A DNA stretch of 64,000 nucleotides from JAJTFW01 sp046330075 (GCA_046330075.1 JAXLTL010000001.1:496001-560000); one strand, 5' to 3'; positions 8,270 to 18,000 are shown, counted from the first letter of the stretch. The notes: generated from the sequence alone by a model not told the origin. Translations and numbers: made by a program.

Positions 8270-10627
8270 ATGAAATCAAAAATTCTGCTTCTGTTCATCT
8301 TTGCATCGCTTGGCATTGCAAAGGGCCAAAATGGATTAACACTCCTGTCAAACCTTCCCTATCCTAACGCTACCTGTGCCGGCGTTTGGCACTACGTCGA
8401 TTCATTGAATAATGAATACGCATTGGTAGGTGCCAGCGATAGAATTTCAATTGTGGATGTCACGGATCCTGTGGCTCCTGTAGAGGTCTTTGCTGTTCCT
8501 GCATTGGCTGGACAATCAAGCCTCTGGCGCGAACTTAAAACTGCAGGAAAGTATGCATATGCAGTTAGTGAAGGCGGCGGTGGTTTGATAATAATTGATC
8601 TGTCGAATCTGCCTGCCTCTGTAAATTCAAAACACTGGTATGGTGATGGAGCCATTGCAAACATGTTAAGTACCGCACATACCATTGCGGTTACTGATGG
8701 ATATGCCTACATTTTCGGTACCGGAGGCGGTCTTGCCAACGGAGGTGCGGTAATCTGCGATCTGGCTGATCCCTGGAATCCGGTATATGTTGGACAATAC
8801 AGCCAAAACTATGTTCATGATGGTTATATCAGGAACGATACACTTTGGGCAGGTGAAATATATGCAGGACAATTCAGTGTGATTGATGTATCGAATAAGG
8901 CAAATCCAGTTCTGCTGGCAACCCAGCAAACTCCTGGTCAGTTCTGTCACAATACCTGGCTTTCAGATAATTCTCAGTTTCTGTTTACTACCGATGAAGT
9001 GGGCGATGAACCATTAGGCTCATTTGATATTACAGATCTTTCTAATATCAAACTCGTTGATGAGTACTATACTGACAGTATGCCGCATGAGGAAGTACAC
9101 AATGTGAGGGTGTTGAATGATTTTCTAATAAACCCGTCTTATGGATCGCAACTTGTGATCTGCGATGCTGCCCGTCCAGATAATATCATTGAGATTGGCA
9201 ACTATACAACCGGAAGTTTCCTTTGCTGGGATGCATCGCCCTATTTACCGAGCGGGAATATTATTGCAACTGATGTAAGTGGTGGATTATATGTTTTTCA
9301 GCCTGATTATGTCAGAGCATGTTATCTGGAAGGAAATGTGACGGATAGTATCACTGGCTTGCCGTTATACAATGTCGATATAACGATTACTCCCTTGGGT
9401 AAGACGGATAAAACCAACCTTTCCGGGGATTTTAAAACGGGAACAGCTCAGTCAGGAACTTATGATATTGAATTTAAGAGAGCAGGATATATCACTAAAA
9501 CCTATTCAGGTATTCAGCTGGTGAACGGACAATTAACATCCCTTCAGGTACAACTTGTACCATTCAGCATCAGTGGCACCATTCTAAATTCTGTGACGTC
9601 CCAGTTAATTAACGGCGCGACAGTGATGCTCTCTGATGGAATTGATACCGTAACCGCAACTTCCGATATTAACGGCATATTTTCTGCCACCGGTCTGATC
9701 ACCGGTAATATCGATTTGCTGATCTCCAAATGGGGATATGTTACTGAATGCATGTCTTTAAATGTAACAGCTGGAATAAACTTCTCCGTTACGCTCGATC
9801 CAGGTTATTACGATGACTTCTCTACTGATTTGGGCTGGACCGTTAATTCCACTGCAACAAGTGGCATCTGGACCCGGGCCTTACCCTACGGAACCGTTTA
9901 TCTCGGGCTTCCAATGAATCCGGGTGCAGATAATCCCAATGACTGTTCAGGATTTGCTTATGTGACTGGTAATGCAGCAAACCCAAGTCCCACCAATGAT
10001 GACGTAGATAATGGTTATACGATTTTGGTTTCACCTGCTATGGATCTAAGTACCTACGCCAATCCATATATAAATTACGATCGTTGGTTTGCGATACCCT
10101 CTGCAACACCCGCTTTGGCGCAGGATACGATGTATTTCTATCTGACTAACGGGATTGATACAGTGACGCTGGAAGCAGTAACCATCCAATCTCCCGGTAT
10201 TAACGGATGGTATTCTGTTTCTGTGCCGGTTTCATCTCTTATGATTCCGGGAAACAATATGAAAGTGATTGTGAAAATTTCAGATTATGCTCAATCTGGC
10301 CAAAACTTACTGGAAGGAGGCTTAGATAAATTCAGCATTACCAATGGGCCTCAATCAATTTCTGAAGTACTTCACCAGAGTCAGATCAGTGTCGTACCCA
10401 ATCCTGCAGATGATCAGCTGACTATTCAGCTGAAGAACGCTCCACCATCTGGCAATGGTGTGATTGAATTGAGAGATTTCACCGGAAAACTGTTGGTTTC
10501 AAAACAGTTTTCTGAAAGTTCAGATAAACACTTCATCGACGTATCTCAATTAACAGCTGGGATTTATATGATATCCGTACAAGCGGATGGGCGATTGATC
10601 GGTGCCACAAAAGTCGTTGTGAAATAA
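8270..10627 (+). CDS. Choice-of-anchor-B (LVIVD-repeat) surface protein with T9SS sorting domain
   Basis: 785 residues. A signal peptide (to about residue 19, ending KGQ) is followed by a choice-of-anchor-B module. Its beta-propeller-like repeats are of the type ISIVDVTDPVAPVEV, LIIIDLSNLPA and FSVIDVSNKANPV, spanning to about residue 350. Two carboxypeptidase-regulatory-like beta-sandwich domains follow (YLEGNVTDSITGLPL and FSISGTILNSVTSQL). A jelly-roll-like region (about 515-690) precedes the C-terminal sorting domain starting ISVVPNPADDQL. It should be secreted by T9SS and held on the cell surface. Proteins of this architecture are of unknown function; peptide or carbohydrate binding is only a guess. 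It is a single-gene unit with its own promoter and terminator. Confidence 0.88.
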   Translation: MKSKILLLFIFASLGIAKGQNGLTLLSNLPYPNATCAGVWHYVDSLNNEYALVGASDRISIVDVTDPVAPVEVFAVPALAGQSSLWRELKTAGKYAYAVSEGGGGLIIIDLSNLPASVNSKHWYGDGAIANMLSTAHTIAVTDGYAYIFGTGGGLANGGAVICDLADPWNPVYVGQYSQNYVHDGYIRNDTLWAGEIYAGQFSVIDVSNKANPVLLATQQTPGQFCHNTWLSDNSQFLFTTDEVGDEPLGSFDITDLSNIKLVDEYYTDSMPHEEVHNVRVLNDFLINPSYGSQLVICDAARPDNIIEIGNYTTGSFLCWDASPYLPSGNIIATDVSGGLYVFQPDYVRACYLEGNVTDSITGLPLYNVDITITPLGKTDKTNLSGDFKTGTAQSGTYDIEFKRAGYITKTYSGIQLVNGQLTSLQVQLVPFSISGTILNSVTSQLINGATVMLSDGIDTVTATSDINGIFSATGLITGNIDLLISKWGYVTECMSLNVTAGINFSVTLDPGYYDDFSTDLGWTVNSTATSGIWTRALPYGTVYLGLPMNPGADNPNDCSGFAYVTGNAANPSPTNDDVDNGYTILVSPAMDLSTYANPYINYDRWFAIPSATPALAQDTMYFYLTNGIDTVTLEAVTIQSPGINGWYSVSVPVSSLMIPGNNMKVIVKISDYAQSGQNLLEGGLDKFSITNGPQSISEVLHQSQISVVPNPADDQLTIQLKNAPPSGNGVIELRDFTGKLLVSKQFSESSDKHFIDVSQLTAGIYMISVQADGRLIGATKVVVK

Positions 10628-10644
10628 AGAATAAAATACTTTTA

Positions 10645-10686
10645 AAAGGCGGGTAATCAGACGATTATCCGCCTTTGTTTTTTATT
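10645..10686 (+). terminator. Rho-independent terminator
   Basis: AAAGGCGGGTAATC (10645-10658) pairs with GATTATCCGCCTTT (10663-10676) with one G-T wobble, followed by a T-rich stretch. It closes the choice-of-anchor-B gene. Confidence 0.88.
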
Positions 10687-10706
10687 AAAATCAAATTGTA
10701 ACTTTG
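10675..10706 (+). promoter_or_regulatory. Promoter overlapping the preceding terminator
   Basis: TTG (10675-10677), 21 bases, then TAACTTTG (10699-10706) matches the Bacteroidota consensus. The ATG at 10714 is only 7 bases past the -7 box, so the transcript should be leaderless or nearly so. Confidence 0.65.
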
Positions 10707-10713
10707 AGCAGCA

Positions 10714-11922
10714 ATGAAAATGAACTATCTGATTCGTATTTCTTTACCTTTCTGTTTCCTTTTTATTGGAACTCAAGGGAATTCACAGCAAAAGCCTGTT
10801 GTTTTAGAGCCAAGGGTTACGACCAGATTCGAATATCCTTTATATAAAGAAGGTTTCGATTCGATTACCAAGGATTGGCCTATATTATCAAATACGGAGA
10901 ATCTCCTGTTAATTCAGGACGGAGAATATATACTTCAGCGCAAATCTAAATTGTCACCATTCGCGGCAATGGGTACATTCCCAAAGGAGCCTGACGCATA
11001 CCGTTTAGTTACTTCTTTAAAGATTGTAAAGAGTACAGCAGAAGAGGCAAGTATGGGCTTCATTTTCATGGCACAGGAAGGCGGAAAAGGTGGATTTGTT
11101 TTTGAGATCAATAAAAATCAGCAGTACAGATTAAGACAAATTACACCAACCGGATATGCTTACATGACCGGTTCGCCCAAGGATGGAGGATGGACCCGTT
11201 CTTCTGCTTTGAAACCGGTCAACTTCGCTAATCTGGTGGAATTGCGAACCTACGACAAGGTATACGACTTATATATCAACAATACACTACTGCTGAGTTT
11301 TAATGAAATTGCCTATAAATCCGGAGGTGTCGGTTTTATCATTGGTCCGGGTACGATGGGTAAAGTTGATTTTATCTATTTATTTACGAATGATAAAGAG
11401 CTGGCAAATAATCAGCTTGCAGCCGAAGAAGCGGTCAACCCTGGCGCTGAGAATGATTTAATTGCTTTGGCAGAATCGATCATTGAACTGAAATCACAGA
11501 TCAATAAACTGCAAACTGAAAATGAAAACCTGAAAGAACGAATTGAATCATTTAAGGGCAGCGAGAAAGAACAGATCAAAATGAAAACCGATTTTGAGCT
11601 GCGAATTGCGAATTCAGAGAAGGTGATAAAAAGCAGAGAAAAAACGATCGATAGTCTGCTTATCATCAATCAGGATTTACAGAAATATAAAGACCTTGTA
11701 AAGGGAAATGAAGGCGGTGATTTAGTAATTACACTATCTAAAAATCTTAAAGCTGAAAAAATTAAATCCGATGAACTTGCAAGGCAGAATCAGGTATTGA
11801 AAGATTCATTGCAGGTGATGCAACTGCAGCACAAAGGAAGCAATTCAAAACCTCCGGGAAGTTCACCGGATAATTCCGGAAACAAAAACGGAAATACTTT
11901 CACTTTGCCCAAAGAGAACTAA
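10714..11922 (+). CDS. Secreted protein with concanavalin-like N-terminal domain and long coiled coil
   Basis: 402 residues. A signal peptide (to about residue 25, ending GNSQQ) is followed by a domain of about 190 residues resembling the LamG/3-keto-disaccharide-hydrolase beta-sandwich (EGFDSITKDWPI, MGFIFMAQEGGKGGFVFEI, VGFIIGPGTMGKVDFIYL). From about residue 245 to 370 the sequence is a strongly predicted coiled coil (ELKSQINKLQTENENL, with repeated K/E/L heptads), followed by a low-complexity Ser/Pro/Asn/Gly tail. There is no T9SS domain, so it probably stays in the periplasm or at the outer membrane. The role is unknown; a glycan-binding structural protein is possible. panB begins 26 bases downstream. 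Confidence 0.7.
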   Translation: MKMNYLIRISLPFCFLFIGTQGNSQQKPVVLEPRVTTRFEYPLYKEGFDSITKDWPILSNTENLLLIQDGEYILQRKSKLSPFAAMGTFPKEPDAYRLVTSLKIVKSTAEEASMGFIFMAQEGGKGGFVFEINKNQQYRLRQITPTGYAYMTGSPKDGGWTRSSALKPVNFANLVELRTYDKVYDLYINNTLLLSFNEIAYKSGGVGFIIGPGTMGKVDFIYLFTNDKELANNQLAAEEAVNPGAENDLIALAESIIELKSQINKLQTENENLKERIESFKGSEKEQIKMKTDFELRIANSEKVIKSREKTIDSLLIINQDLQKYKDLVKGNEGGDLVITLSKNLKAEKIKSDELARQNQVLKDSLQVMQLQHKGSNSKPPGSSPDNSGNKNGNTFTLPKEN

Positions 11923-11948
11923 CCTCTGGGTTCAATCTATTAACGGAC

Positions 11949-12764
11949 ATGTCAAAACATCTCGATGTAAAGCGAATTACCACTCATACGCTTCAGGAAA
12001 TGAAGCGTAAAGGGGAGCCCATAGCTATGCTGACGGCTTATGATTACAGTATGGCAAAAATTATTGACGCTGCCGGTATGGATGTTATCCTGGTGGGCGA
12101 TTCAGCAAGCAATGTGATGGCAGGGCATGAAACCACATTACCAATTACGTTGGACGAGATGATTTATCATGCTTCTGCGGTTGTACGGGCTGTACAGCGT
12201 TCACTCGTTGTAGTTGATCTTCCGTTCGGATCTTATCAGGGTAACTCAAAGGAAGCTCTTGCTTCTGCGATCAGAATTATGAAGGAGACCGGTGCACATG
12301 CTGTGAAAATGGAAGGTGGCCGTGAAATCCGCGAGGCGATTGAACGCATTCTTTCTGCTGGTGTGCCGGTGATGGGACATTTGGGACTGACACCACAATC
12401 GATCTATAAATTTGGCACCTATGTTGTCAGAGCAAAAGAAGAGGCTGAAGCACAACGGCTGCGCGAAGATGCGCATATGCTGGAACAAATCGGTTGTTTC
12501 TCAATAGTGCTTGAAAAAATTCCTGCTACTTTGGCAAAATCTGTTTCCTCTTCATTAAGGATTCCTACCATCGGCATTGGAGCGGGCAATGGCACAGATG
12601 GTCAGGTGTTGGTGTTGCACGATATGCTTGGGATAAATAAGGATTTTACTCCAAGGTTCCTTCGCCGGTATATGAATCTGTTCGATGATATTAAAACAGC
12701 GACGGAGCACTATATTACGGATGTGAAGTCGAAAGATTTTCCCAATGAACAGGAACAATACTGA
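11949..12764 (+). CDS. panB: 3-methyl-2-oxobutanoate hydroxymethyltransferase
   Basis: PanB transfers a hydroxymethyl group from methylenetetrahydrofolate to 2-oxoisovalerate to give ketopantoate, the first step to pantothenate and coenzyme A. At 271 residues it is full length. Diagnostic stretches include MLTAYDYSMAKI, the metal-binding VGDS (Asp about residue 52), DLPFGSYQ, the HLGLTPQS loop and the catalytic Glu in VLEKIP. The C-terminus follows GIGAGNGTDGQVLVLHDMLG. The gene is joined to the next by TGATG, a one-base stop/start overlap, so the two are almost certainly translationally coupled. No panC or panD is in view. Confidence 0.96.
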   Translation: MSKHLDVKRITTHTLQEMKRKGEPIAMLTAYDYSMAKIIDAAGMDVILVGDSASNVMAGHETTLPITLDEMIYHASAVVRAVQRSLVVVDLPFGSYQGNSKEALASAIRIMKETGAHAVKMEGGREIREAIERILSAGVPVMGHLGLTPQSIYKFGTYVVRAKEEAEAQRLREDAHMLEQIGCFSIVLEKIPATLAKSVSSSLRIPTIGIGAGNGTDGQVLVLHDMLGINKDFTPRFLRRYMNLFDDIKTATEHYITDVKSKDFPNEQEQY

Positions 12765-13468
12765 TGAGCATTCAATTTCCGGAAGTACTCTATGAAGATA
12801 ATCACTTGATTGCTGTTAATAAGCAACCCGGTGACATCGTGCAGGGAGATAAAACAGGTGATGTCCCGCTTAGTGATCATGTTAAAGAGTATATTAAGGA
12901 TAAGTATCAAAAACCCGGAGCCGTGTTTCTTGGTGTTGTTCATCGGATTGACCGGCCCGTCAGCGGAGTTGTCATATTTGCCCGTACGAGTAAATCACTG
13001 GAAAGAATGAATAAACTTTTCAGAGAAAAGGATATTCAAAAAACGTATTGGGCAGTAGTAAAAAATAGGCCTCCCAAACCTCAGGATCATCTGGTCAGAT
13101 ATCTTGTGAAAAATGAAAAGCTAAATAAGAGTTTCGCCTCTCTTCAACCTAAAAATGGTGCTCTTGAGAGTACTTTGGATTATAAACTTCTGGTATCTTC
13201 AGATAATTACCATTTGCTCGAAATTAATCCGCATACAGGACGTCACCATCAGATAAGGGTAATGCTTGCAGATATTGGCTGTCCGATTAAGGGTGATCTG
13301 AAATATGGTTTTAACAGGAGTAACCCGGATGGCTCTATTCATTTACACGCCCGGGCAGTAAAGTTCATTCATCCGGTTTCTGGTGATGAAATTTCGATTG
13401 AAGCACCTCCCCCATCCCGTGATTCATTATGGTCAGCTTTTGCAGAGATGATGAATGTGTCAGAATGA
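12764..13468 (+). CDS. RluA-family RNA pseudouridine synthase
   Basis: 234 residues. Pseudouridine synthases isomerise specific uridines in rRNA or tRNA. The catalytic-Asp motif is HRIDRPVSG at about residues 61-69, a variant of the usual HRLDxxTSG. The second conserved motif is INPHTGRHHQIRV (about 155-167). There is no N-terminal S4 domain, which resembles the short TruC/RluA subgroup; the target uridine cannot be inferred. The start overlaps the panB stop by one base. It ends 86 bases before the tmRNA gene. Confidence 0.9.
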   Translation: MSIQFPEVLYEDNHLIAVNKQPGDIVQGDKTGDVPLSDHVKEYIKDKYQKPGAVFLGVVHRIDRPVSGVVIFARTSKSLERMNKLFREKDIQKTYWAVVKNRPPKPQDHLVRYLVKNEKLNKSFASLQPKNGALESTLDYKLLVSSDNYHLLEINPHTGRHHQIRVMLADIGCPIKGDLKYGFNRSNPDGSIHLHARAVKFIHPVSGDEISIEAPPPSRDSLWSAFAEMMNVSE

Positions 13469-13496
13469 CAGAAACGAAGGATGGAATAATTCTTGT

Positions 13497-13504
13497 TACC
13501 TTTG
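13497..13504 (+). promoter_or_regulatory. Probable -7 box of the tmRNA promoter
   Basis: TACCTTTG is a perfect match to TAnnTTTG and lies 50 bases before the mature tmRNA 5' end, leaving a leader of about 45 bases for RNase P to remove. No clear TTG stands 19-21 bases upstream. Confidence 0.5.
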
Positions 13505-13554
13505 TTGCAGTTCTTAGATCGTTCATAGGATTACTGTATACGATCATACATCTT

Positions 13555-13947
13555 GGGGTCGACAGGAATCGACAGGAGGAGCGATTGAGTCGTAAGCATG
13601 CAGGGCCATGGGTTTTGTCCCTTAAAACGCAAACCCACACGTCTAAATGGCGAAAACAACTATGCGCTTGCTGCCTAATTCCGTAGCGGAATTAGCTTAA
13701 TCGACGGCTCCAGGAGCCGCGACAAGCTGCCCTACCACTGCCTCCCGCCTGCCAGGCGGAGGAACAGGGCATCACAATGGCAGGATGCCGGTACCGGGGT
13801 TTCGACGGTATCGTAAGACAACCGAAACTAAGGATGAAGCTGGTTGGAACAGCACCTTATTTCATCCCTACAATCTAAGCTGATCTAAGCATGTAGAAAG
13901 CCTCTTAATTCCCTGGCTGGACGTGGGTTCAATTCCCACCGGCTCCA
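13555..13947 (+). ncRNA. ssrA: Transfer-messenger RNA (tmRNA)
   Basis: tmRNA rescues stalled ribosomes together with SmpB and adds a degradation tag. The mature 5' end GGGGTCG (13555-13561) pairs with CGGCTCC (13940-13946) to form the acceptor stem, with two G-T wobbles. The 3' end carries a tRNA-like T arm, GGACGTGGGTTCAATTCCC, and a discriminator A at 13947. The CCA end is not encoded (next bases CAA). GTAAGCATGCAG and TAAGCATGTAGAAAGC are conserved tmRNA segments. The tag frame 13649-13678 reads GENNYALAA then stop, close to the Bacteroides tag GETNYALAA. Hairpins in the pseudoknot region include CGGCTCCAGGAGCCG (about 13705-13719) and a GC-rich palindrome at 13741-13762. The molecule is about 393 bases long. 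Confidence 0.96.
13741..13762 (+). repeat. GC-rich palindrome inside the tmRNA pseudoknot region
   Basis: CCTCCCGCCT (13741-13750) pairs with AGGCGGAGG (13754-13762), with one bulged C and a 3-base loop. It is more GC-rich than its surroundings and looks like the short dispersed palindromes seen in some Bacteroidota genomes, but only this copy was noticed in the window. Confidence 0.5.
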
Positions 13948-13961
13948 CAAGTAATGCCAAC

Positions 13962-14488
13962 CCTTTTGAACCGTAGGTTCAAAAGGAGTCATAAGAAAAA
14001 CCGCCAAGCTTGCTTGAGCGGTTTTTTTATGACTCCTTTTTCAATGGCCGCAGGCGATTGAAAAAAGGGTTGATTTTCCACTTTAGCCGAAGGGAATCGA
14101 CGGGCGCATTGCGCTAGCAATGCGGTCCGTCAATTGATGTCGGTAGAAATATGACTCCTTTTTCAATGGCCGCAGGCGATTGAAAAAAGGGTTGATTTTC
14201 CACTTTAGCCGAGGGGAATCGACGGGCTCATTGCGACAGCAATGATGCCCGTCAACACACACCCAAGCGTGCTTGAGCGGTTTTTTTTATGTCTCCTTTT
14301 CAATCCCCGCAGGGGATTGAAAGGAGTTGATTTTCCACTTTAGCCGAAGGGAATCGATGGGCTCATTGCGACAGCAATGATGCCCGTCAACACACACCCA
14401 AGCGTGCTTGAGCGGTTTTTTTTATGTCTCCTTTCAATCCCCCGCGGGGATTGAAAAGGGATTGATTTTCCACTTTAGCCGAAGGAAT
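13962..14488 (+). repeat. Tandem array of structured repeat units downstream of tmRNA
   Basis: About 530 bases without a gene are filled with a repeated module of 122-135 bases. The conserved linker GATTTTCCACTTTAGCCG starts at 14072, 14194, 14329 and 14464. Each module contains hairpin A (for example 14293-14326, CTCCTTTTCAATCCCC / GGGGATTGAAAGGAG), then the single-stranded linker, then hairpin C (14099-14131, 14221-14253, 14356-14388). In two modules a terminator-like hairpin D follows (CAAGC-GT-GCTTG then GCGG and T8; 14264-14288, 14399-14423). Stem bases differ between copies, but pairing is kept: hairpin A has GGCC/GGCG in copies 1-2 and CCCC/GGGG in copies 3-4, and hairpin C has GCGCATTGC/GCAATGCGG in one copy and CTCATTGC/GCAATGAT in the others. 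This suggests an RNA, or a palindromic DNA element, under selection for structure. No reading frame explains it. Confidence 0.8.
13996..14028 (+). terminator. Terminator of the tmRNA gene, first hairpin of the array
   Basis: AAAAACCGC (13996-14004) pairs with GCGGTTTTT (14018-14026), with an inner CAAGC/GCTTG stem, followed by more T. It is a strong rho-independent terminator 49 bases after the tmRNA 3' end. A perfect 11-bp hairpin CCTTTTGAACC / GGTTCAAAAGG (13962-13986) precedes it. Confidence 0.85.
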
Positions 14489-14680
14489 AACTTTCAACTA
14501 TCATTCATTTTTATTTGAATACTTATTGAGTTAGACATTTTTTCCCACGTTCATTACAGGTTAAATGGAGCAGAATTAGGGTTTCACCCTTAGTTTATTC
14601 CCGATTAGAGGAGAAAATAGATGTTTGAACATGGATATTTACCGTTCTGGAATATTGATTGATATACAATTACTTACGCC
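14489..14680. other. Intergenic stretch with nothing recognised
   Basis: The AT-rich sequence between the repeat array and the next promoter shows no credible gene, repeat or RNA structure. An in-frame ATG at 14625 extends the following gene upstream but lies before its likely promoter. Confidence 0.5.
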
Positions 14681-14712
14681 TTGCATTCGACCAGTTTACG
14701 AACGTATACTTG
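14681..14712 (+). promoter_or_regulatory. Probable promoter of the small secreted protein and downstream surface protein
   Basis: TTG (14681-14683), 21 bases, then TATACTTG (14705-14712) has one mismatch from TAnnTTTG. The start at 14736 lies 23 bases beyond. Confidence 0.5.
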
Positions 14713-14735
14713 CAAAAGAACGAACACTGGTTGAT

Positions 14736-15077
14736 ATGAGAAAAATAATACTGCTTCTAATTATCCTTCTTTATTACTGCAATTCTTACAGTCAGGAAAC
14801 TAGAAATATTTACATAGAAATTCAGGGATTAAGCAAGGAAAGAGGTTTCCCTGAATTTCGTCAGCTTATCATCGGTCTTCCGGAAGTTTATGCTGTCAGG
14901 TACTGTGAAAAGCTTGGGTTGGCAATTTTAGATGTTGACAGGGATTCACTAACGACCGAAAATAAATTGAAATTCATTTTAAAGAAATCAAATTATAGGT
15001 TCTATATCAAGAATGATATTCCCTCCTATCTCTTGCCGGAAGTATGTAGGCCGAATGTTGAATTAAACAAGAACTAA
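14736..15077 (+). CDS. Small secreted protein of unknown function
   Basis: 113 residues from the ATG at 14736, chosen because it begins a clean signal peptide (MRKIILLLIILLYYCNSYSQ) and lies after the putative promoter. A longer frame from 14625 adds 37 residues with no signal-like character. The mature part of about 93 residues (IYIEIQGLSKERGFPEF, PEVYAVRYCEKLGLAILDVD, LKFILKKSNYRFYI) alternates strand and helix in a beta-alpha-beta-beta-alpha-beta order like ferredoxin-like or heavy-metal-associated domains, without the CxxC of the latter. No family is recognised. The stop is 11 bases before the giant surface-protein gene, so the two are probably co-transcribed. Confidence 0.65.
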   Translation: MRKIILLLIILLYYCNSYSQETRNIYIEIQGLSKERGFPEFRQLIIGLPEVYAVRYCEKLGLAILDVDRDSLTTENKLKFILKKSNYRFYIKNDIPSYLLPEVCRPNVELNKN

Positions 15078-15088
15078 TCTGACATACG

Positions 15089-18000
15089 ATGAAATTTATA
15101 AATTATAAAATCACAGTACTTCTAATTTTTCTGGTGCAGATTTGTTCACAGGCACAAACCATCCTCATTTCTCCTGCAGGGGATGGCGGTTTTGAAACGG
15201 GAAATACATTTGCAGCAAATGGATGGACAGTGGTAAATAGTTTGCCTTTACAGACAAATCAATGGTTTTTAGGAACCACTGTAGCAGGTTTTTCAGGTAC
15301 GCGATGTGCTTTTGTTGGGACTGCTGCAACCAATAATAATTACAATGCAAATGCTGCTTCAGTGGTGCATATCTATAGAGATATTGCTATTCCGGCAGGC
15401 CAGTCTGCAATAAAACTTAAATTCAGATGGAAATCGCGGGGGCGTGCTAACGAGGATATCATGAATATCTATCTGACTCCTGTCTCTTACATTCCTGCAG
15501 CCGGAATTACTCCTCCGGTGGCAAATATGATAGGTGGAGATTACAGGAATAATACCTCATGGGTTGATGATTCGCTTGATTTGGATTGCAGTATTTCCGG
15601 GACTACACAGCGTATTGTTTTTACCTGGGTTAACGATGGTGCCAGTGGTAATAATCCGGCCATAGCATTAGATAACATAGAGTTTTCCTGCTCAGGCATC
15701 AGCAATTGCAATGCTGCATTGGGGACCGGTGTTTTTCCTGTTGCTTCACTACCTTACAATTCCGGCCCCGGTTCTACTTGCGGTATGAATGATGATATTT
15801 CGGACGTTAATACCCCGGTTTGCGGCAACCCCGATTATCTGGGAGATGAAGATGTAGTCTGGGTCTTTACTCCAGCAACTACAGGTCAGATCAGTATTGA
15901 CCTCAATAGCCCTGCTGGTGTTTCTACCGGATTGCATTTATATGATGGTTGTCCACTCAATGCCTGTGCCGGATCCACCGCTGCATGCGTTGCCTTTGTG
16001 CAGGACCCTGGAGGAAATAAATCCATGTGTGTAGGTGTCCTGGCCGGGCATACCTATTATCTTGTACTGGATGGAGATAATCAATGTAATTCCTACGATA
16101 ATTTATTTATCTCTGCGGTAGCAACCAGTCTTGCTGGATCAACCTGCGCGAATGCTGTGACAATTGCATCACTTCCCTCCTCTTTTCTGAATGAATCCAC
16201 CGCATGCATGAATGATGATTACACGTTGACAACTCCTGGCGGATGTGGATCATTGTATGTTTCCGGAGAAGACAAGGTTTATAAATACAGCTCTGCGGGA
16301 AATGAGTGTATTGGAATTACACTGAGCAATGTTTCTACACCACTTATGGGTTTTCAGGTTTATTATGGATGCCCTGGAAGTGGTGGTTCCTGTATTGCAT
16401 TTTATGGAGGAGCCAGCGTCATTTCCGGGAGCGCAACACTGTCTTTGCCCGGTACATATTATATAATTATTGATTCCTGGGCACCGCCATCAAGTGTTGG
16501 ATATGATCTATTTATTCAATCCTTCGGTACCGGTGCATCCAACGATCTCCCCTGTCAGGCACCATTGTTATCCACAGGAGTGTATACACTCGGCAATAAT
16601 TCCTGTTCATCAGGATCCGGTGAACCGGCTGCACCACTATGTTGGTCGGCTGGTGTTATGAATACGGTTTGGTTTAAAGGTGTTGTTGGTGCTGCTGGTA
16701 CCGCCTACATTCAAACACAGACATTGACTCTTACTGACACACAGGTCGAAGTTTTTAAGGGAACTTGTTCAGGTCTTATCAGTATGACAGGGAATTGTAA
16801 TGACAATGGTGTGGTTGGATGTACAGGCTCAACGCTTTCATCCAGTTTGACCCTGACCGCACTGACGCCTGGAGATACACTCTATATCCGGGTAGATGGT
16901 GCTGGAGACCTGACCGGTACTTTCAATATCATTTTCTCCGATGCTCCGCTGACTGCAGGTTACAATCAACAGGATTGTCTGGGGGCAATCAATGTTTGTT
17001 CACCTTTAATAAGTCAACCAACAAGTTTCTTTGGTTGTGGATTGGTTGGAGAAATTCCACCTCCCGGAAGCATAAGTAATCCGGGCATCAATGTGAACAG
17101 CGGCAATTCAGGATGCCTGCTTGCATCTGAATTGAATATCGTATGGTACATTATCAATATCGCATCAAACGGGGTCTTAAAATGGACACATACACATCCT
17201 GTAGGATTCTATGACTGGATAATGTTTGACCTGACAAACAATAGTTGTGAAGACATACAGAACAATATTTTACCTCCGGTTCGTTGCAACTGGAATGGGA
17301 GTGCATCCACGATGTGCGGAATGCAGAATCCGGTTCCCCCAGGGGCTTCAATTTTCAATTTTGAAGCACCATTGAATGTAACAGCAGGCCAAAAATTTGC
17401 ACTTGCCCTTTCAAACTACAGTGGAACAAATGGTGGTTTTACACTCGATTTTTCCGGTTCTACCTGTGCATTCGGCAACTCCGCTTCAATAGCATGGACA
17501 GGTGCAACCAATACGACATGGACTAATACTACAAACTGGAATGGCTGCAACATTCCGGCCTGCGGTGTGGATGCAAACATCTTCCCTGCGGGAAATGATC
17601 CGGTAATCACCGCCAATACTACGGTAAATTCCCTGACGATTCTGGCCGGTGCAACGTTAACCATCGCTCCCGGTGTAACAGTGAATATTTGCGGTGATTT
17701 TAATAATTATGGAAACCTTATCGCCGCGCCTACTTCCACTATTACGATGAACAATGGTGCTGTAACACAAACGTTCAATGGAAATTTTACCGGCTCTTCA
17801 AAACTTGGGAATGTGACCATATCGAAAAACTTCGGAACTGCTATTGCAAATAATGATCTTGATATAGGTGGGAATTTTCTGAATAGCGGCGCTGCAAGTA
17901 TATTTGACTGTAATAACAAATACATCAGGCTGGCAGGTCACTTTAACAACAGTTCTGGTAACTTAACATTTATCAATACCGGACCTGTCGGAACACTTGA

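Noticed and set aside
13429..13686. 85-codon open frame on the plus strand
   Set aside because: It overlaps the end of the pseudouridine synthase gene and the tmRNA gene, including the tag frame; no protein family is recognised.
14030..14488. Possible CRISPR array (repeats at regular spacing)
   Set aside because: Whole modules repeat, including the parts between the conserved linkers, so there are no unique spacers, and no cas gene is near.
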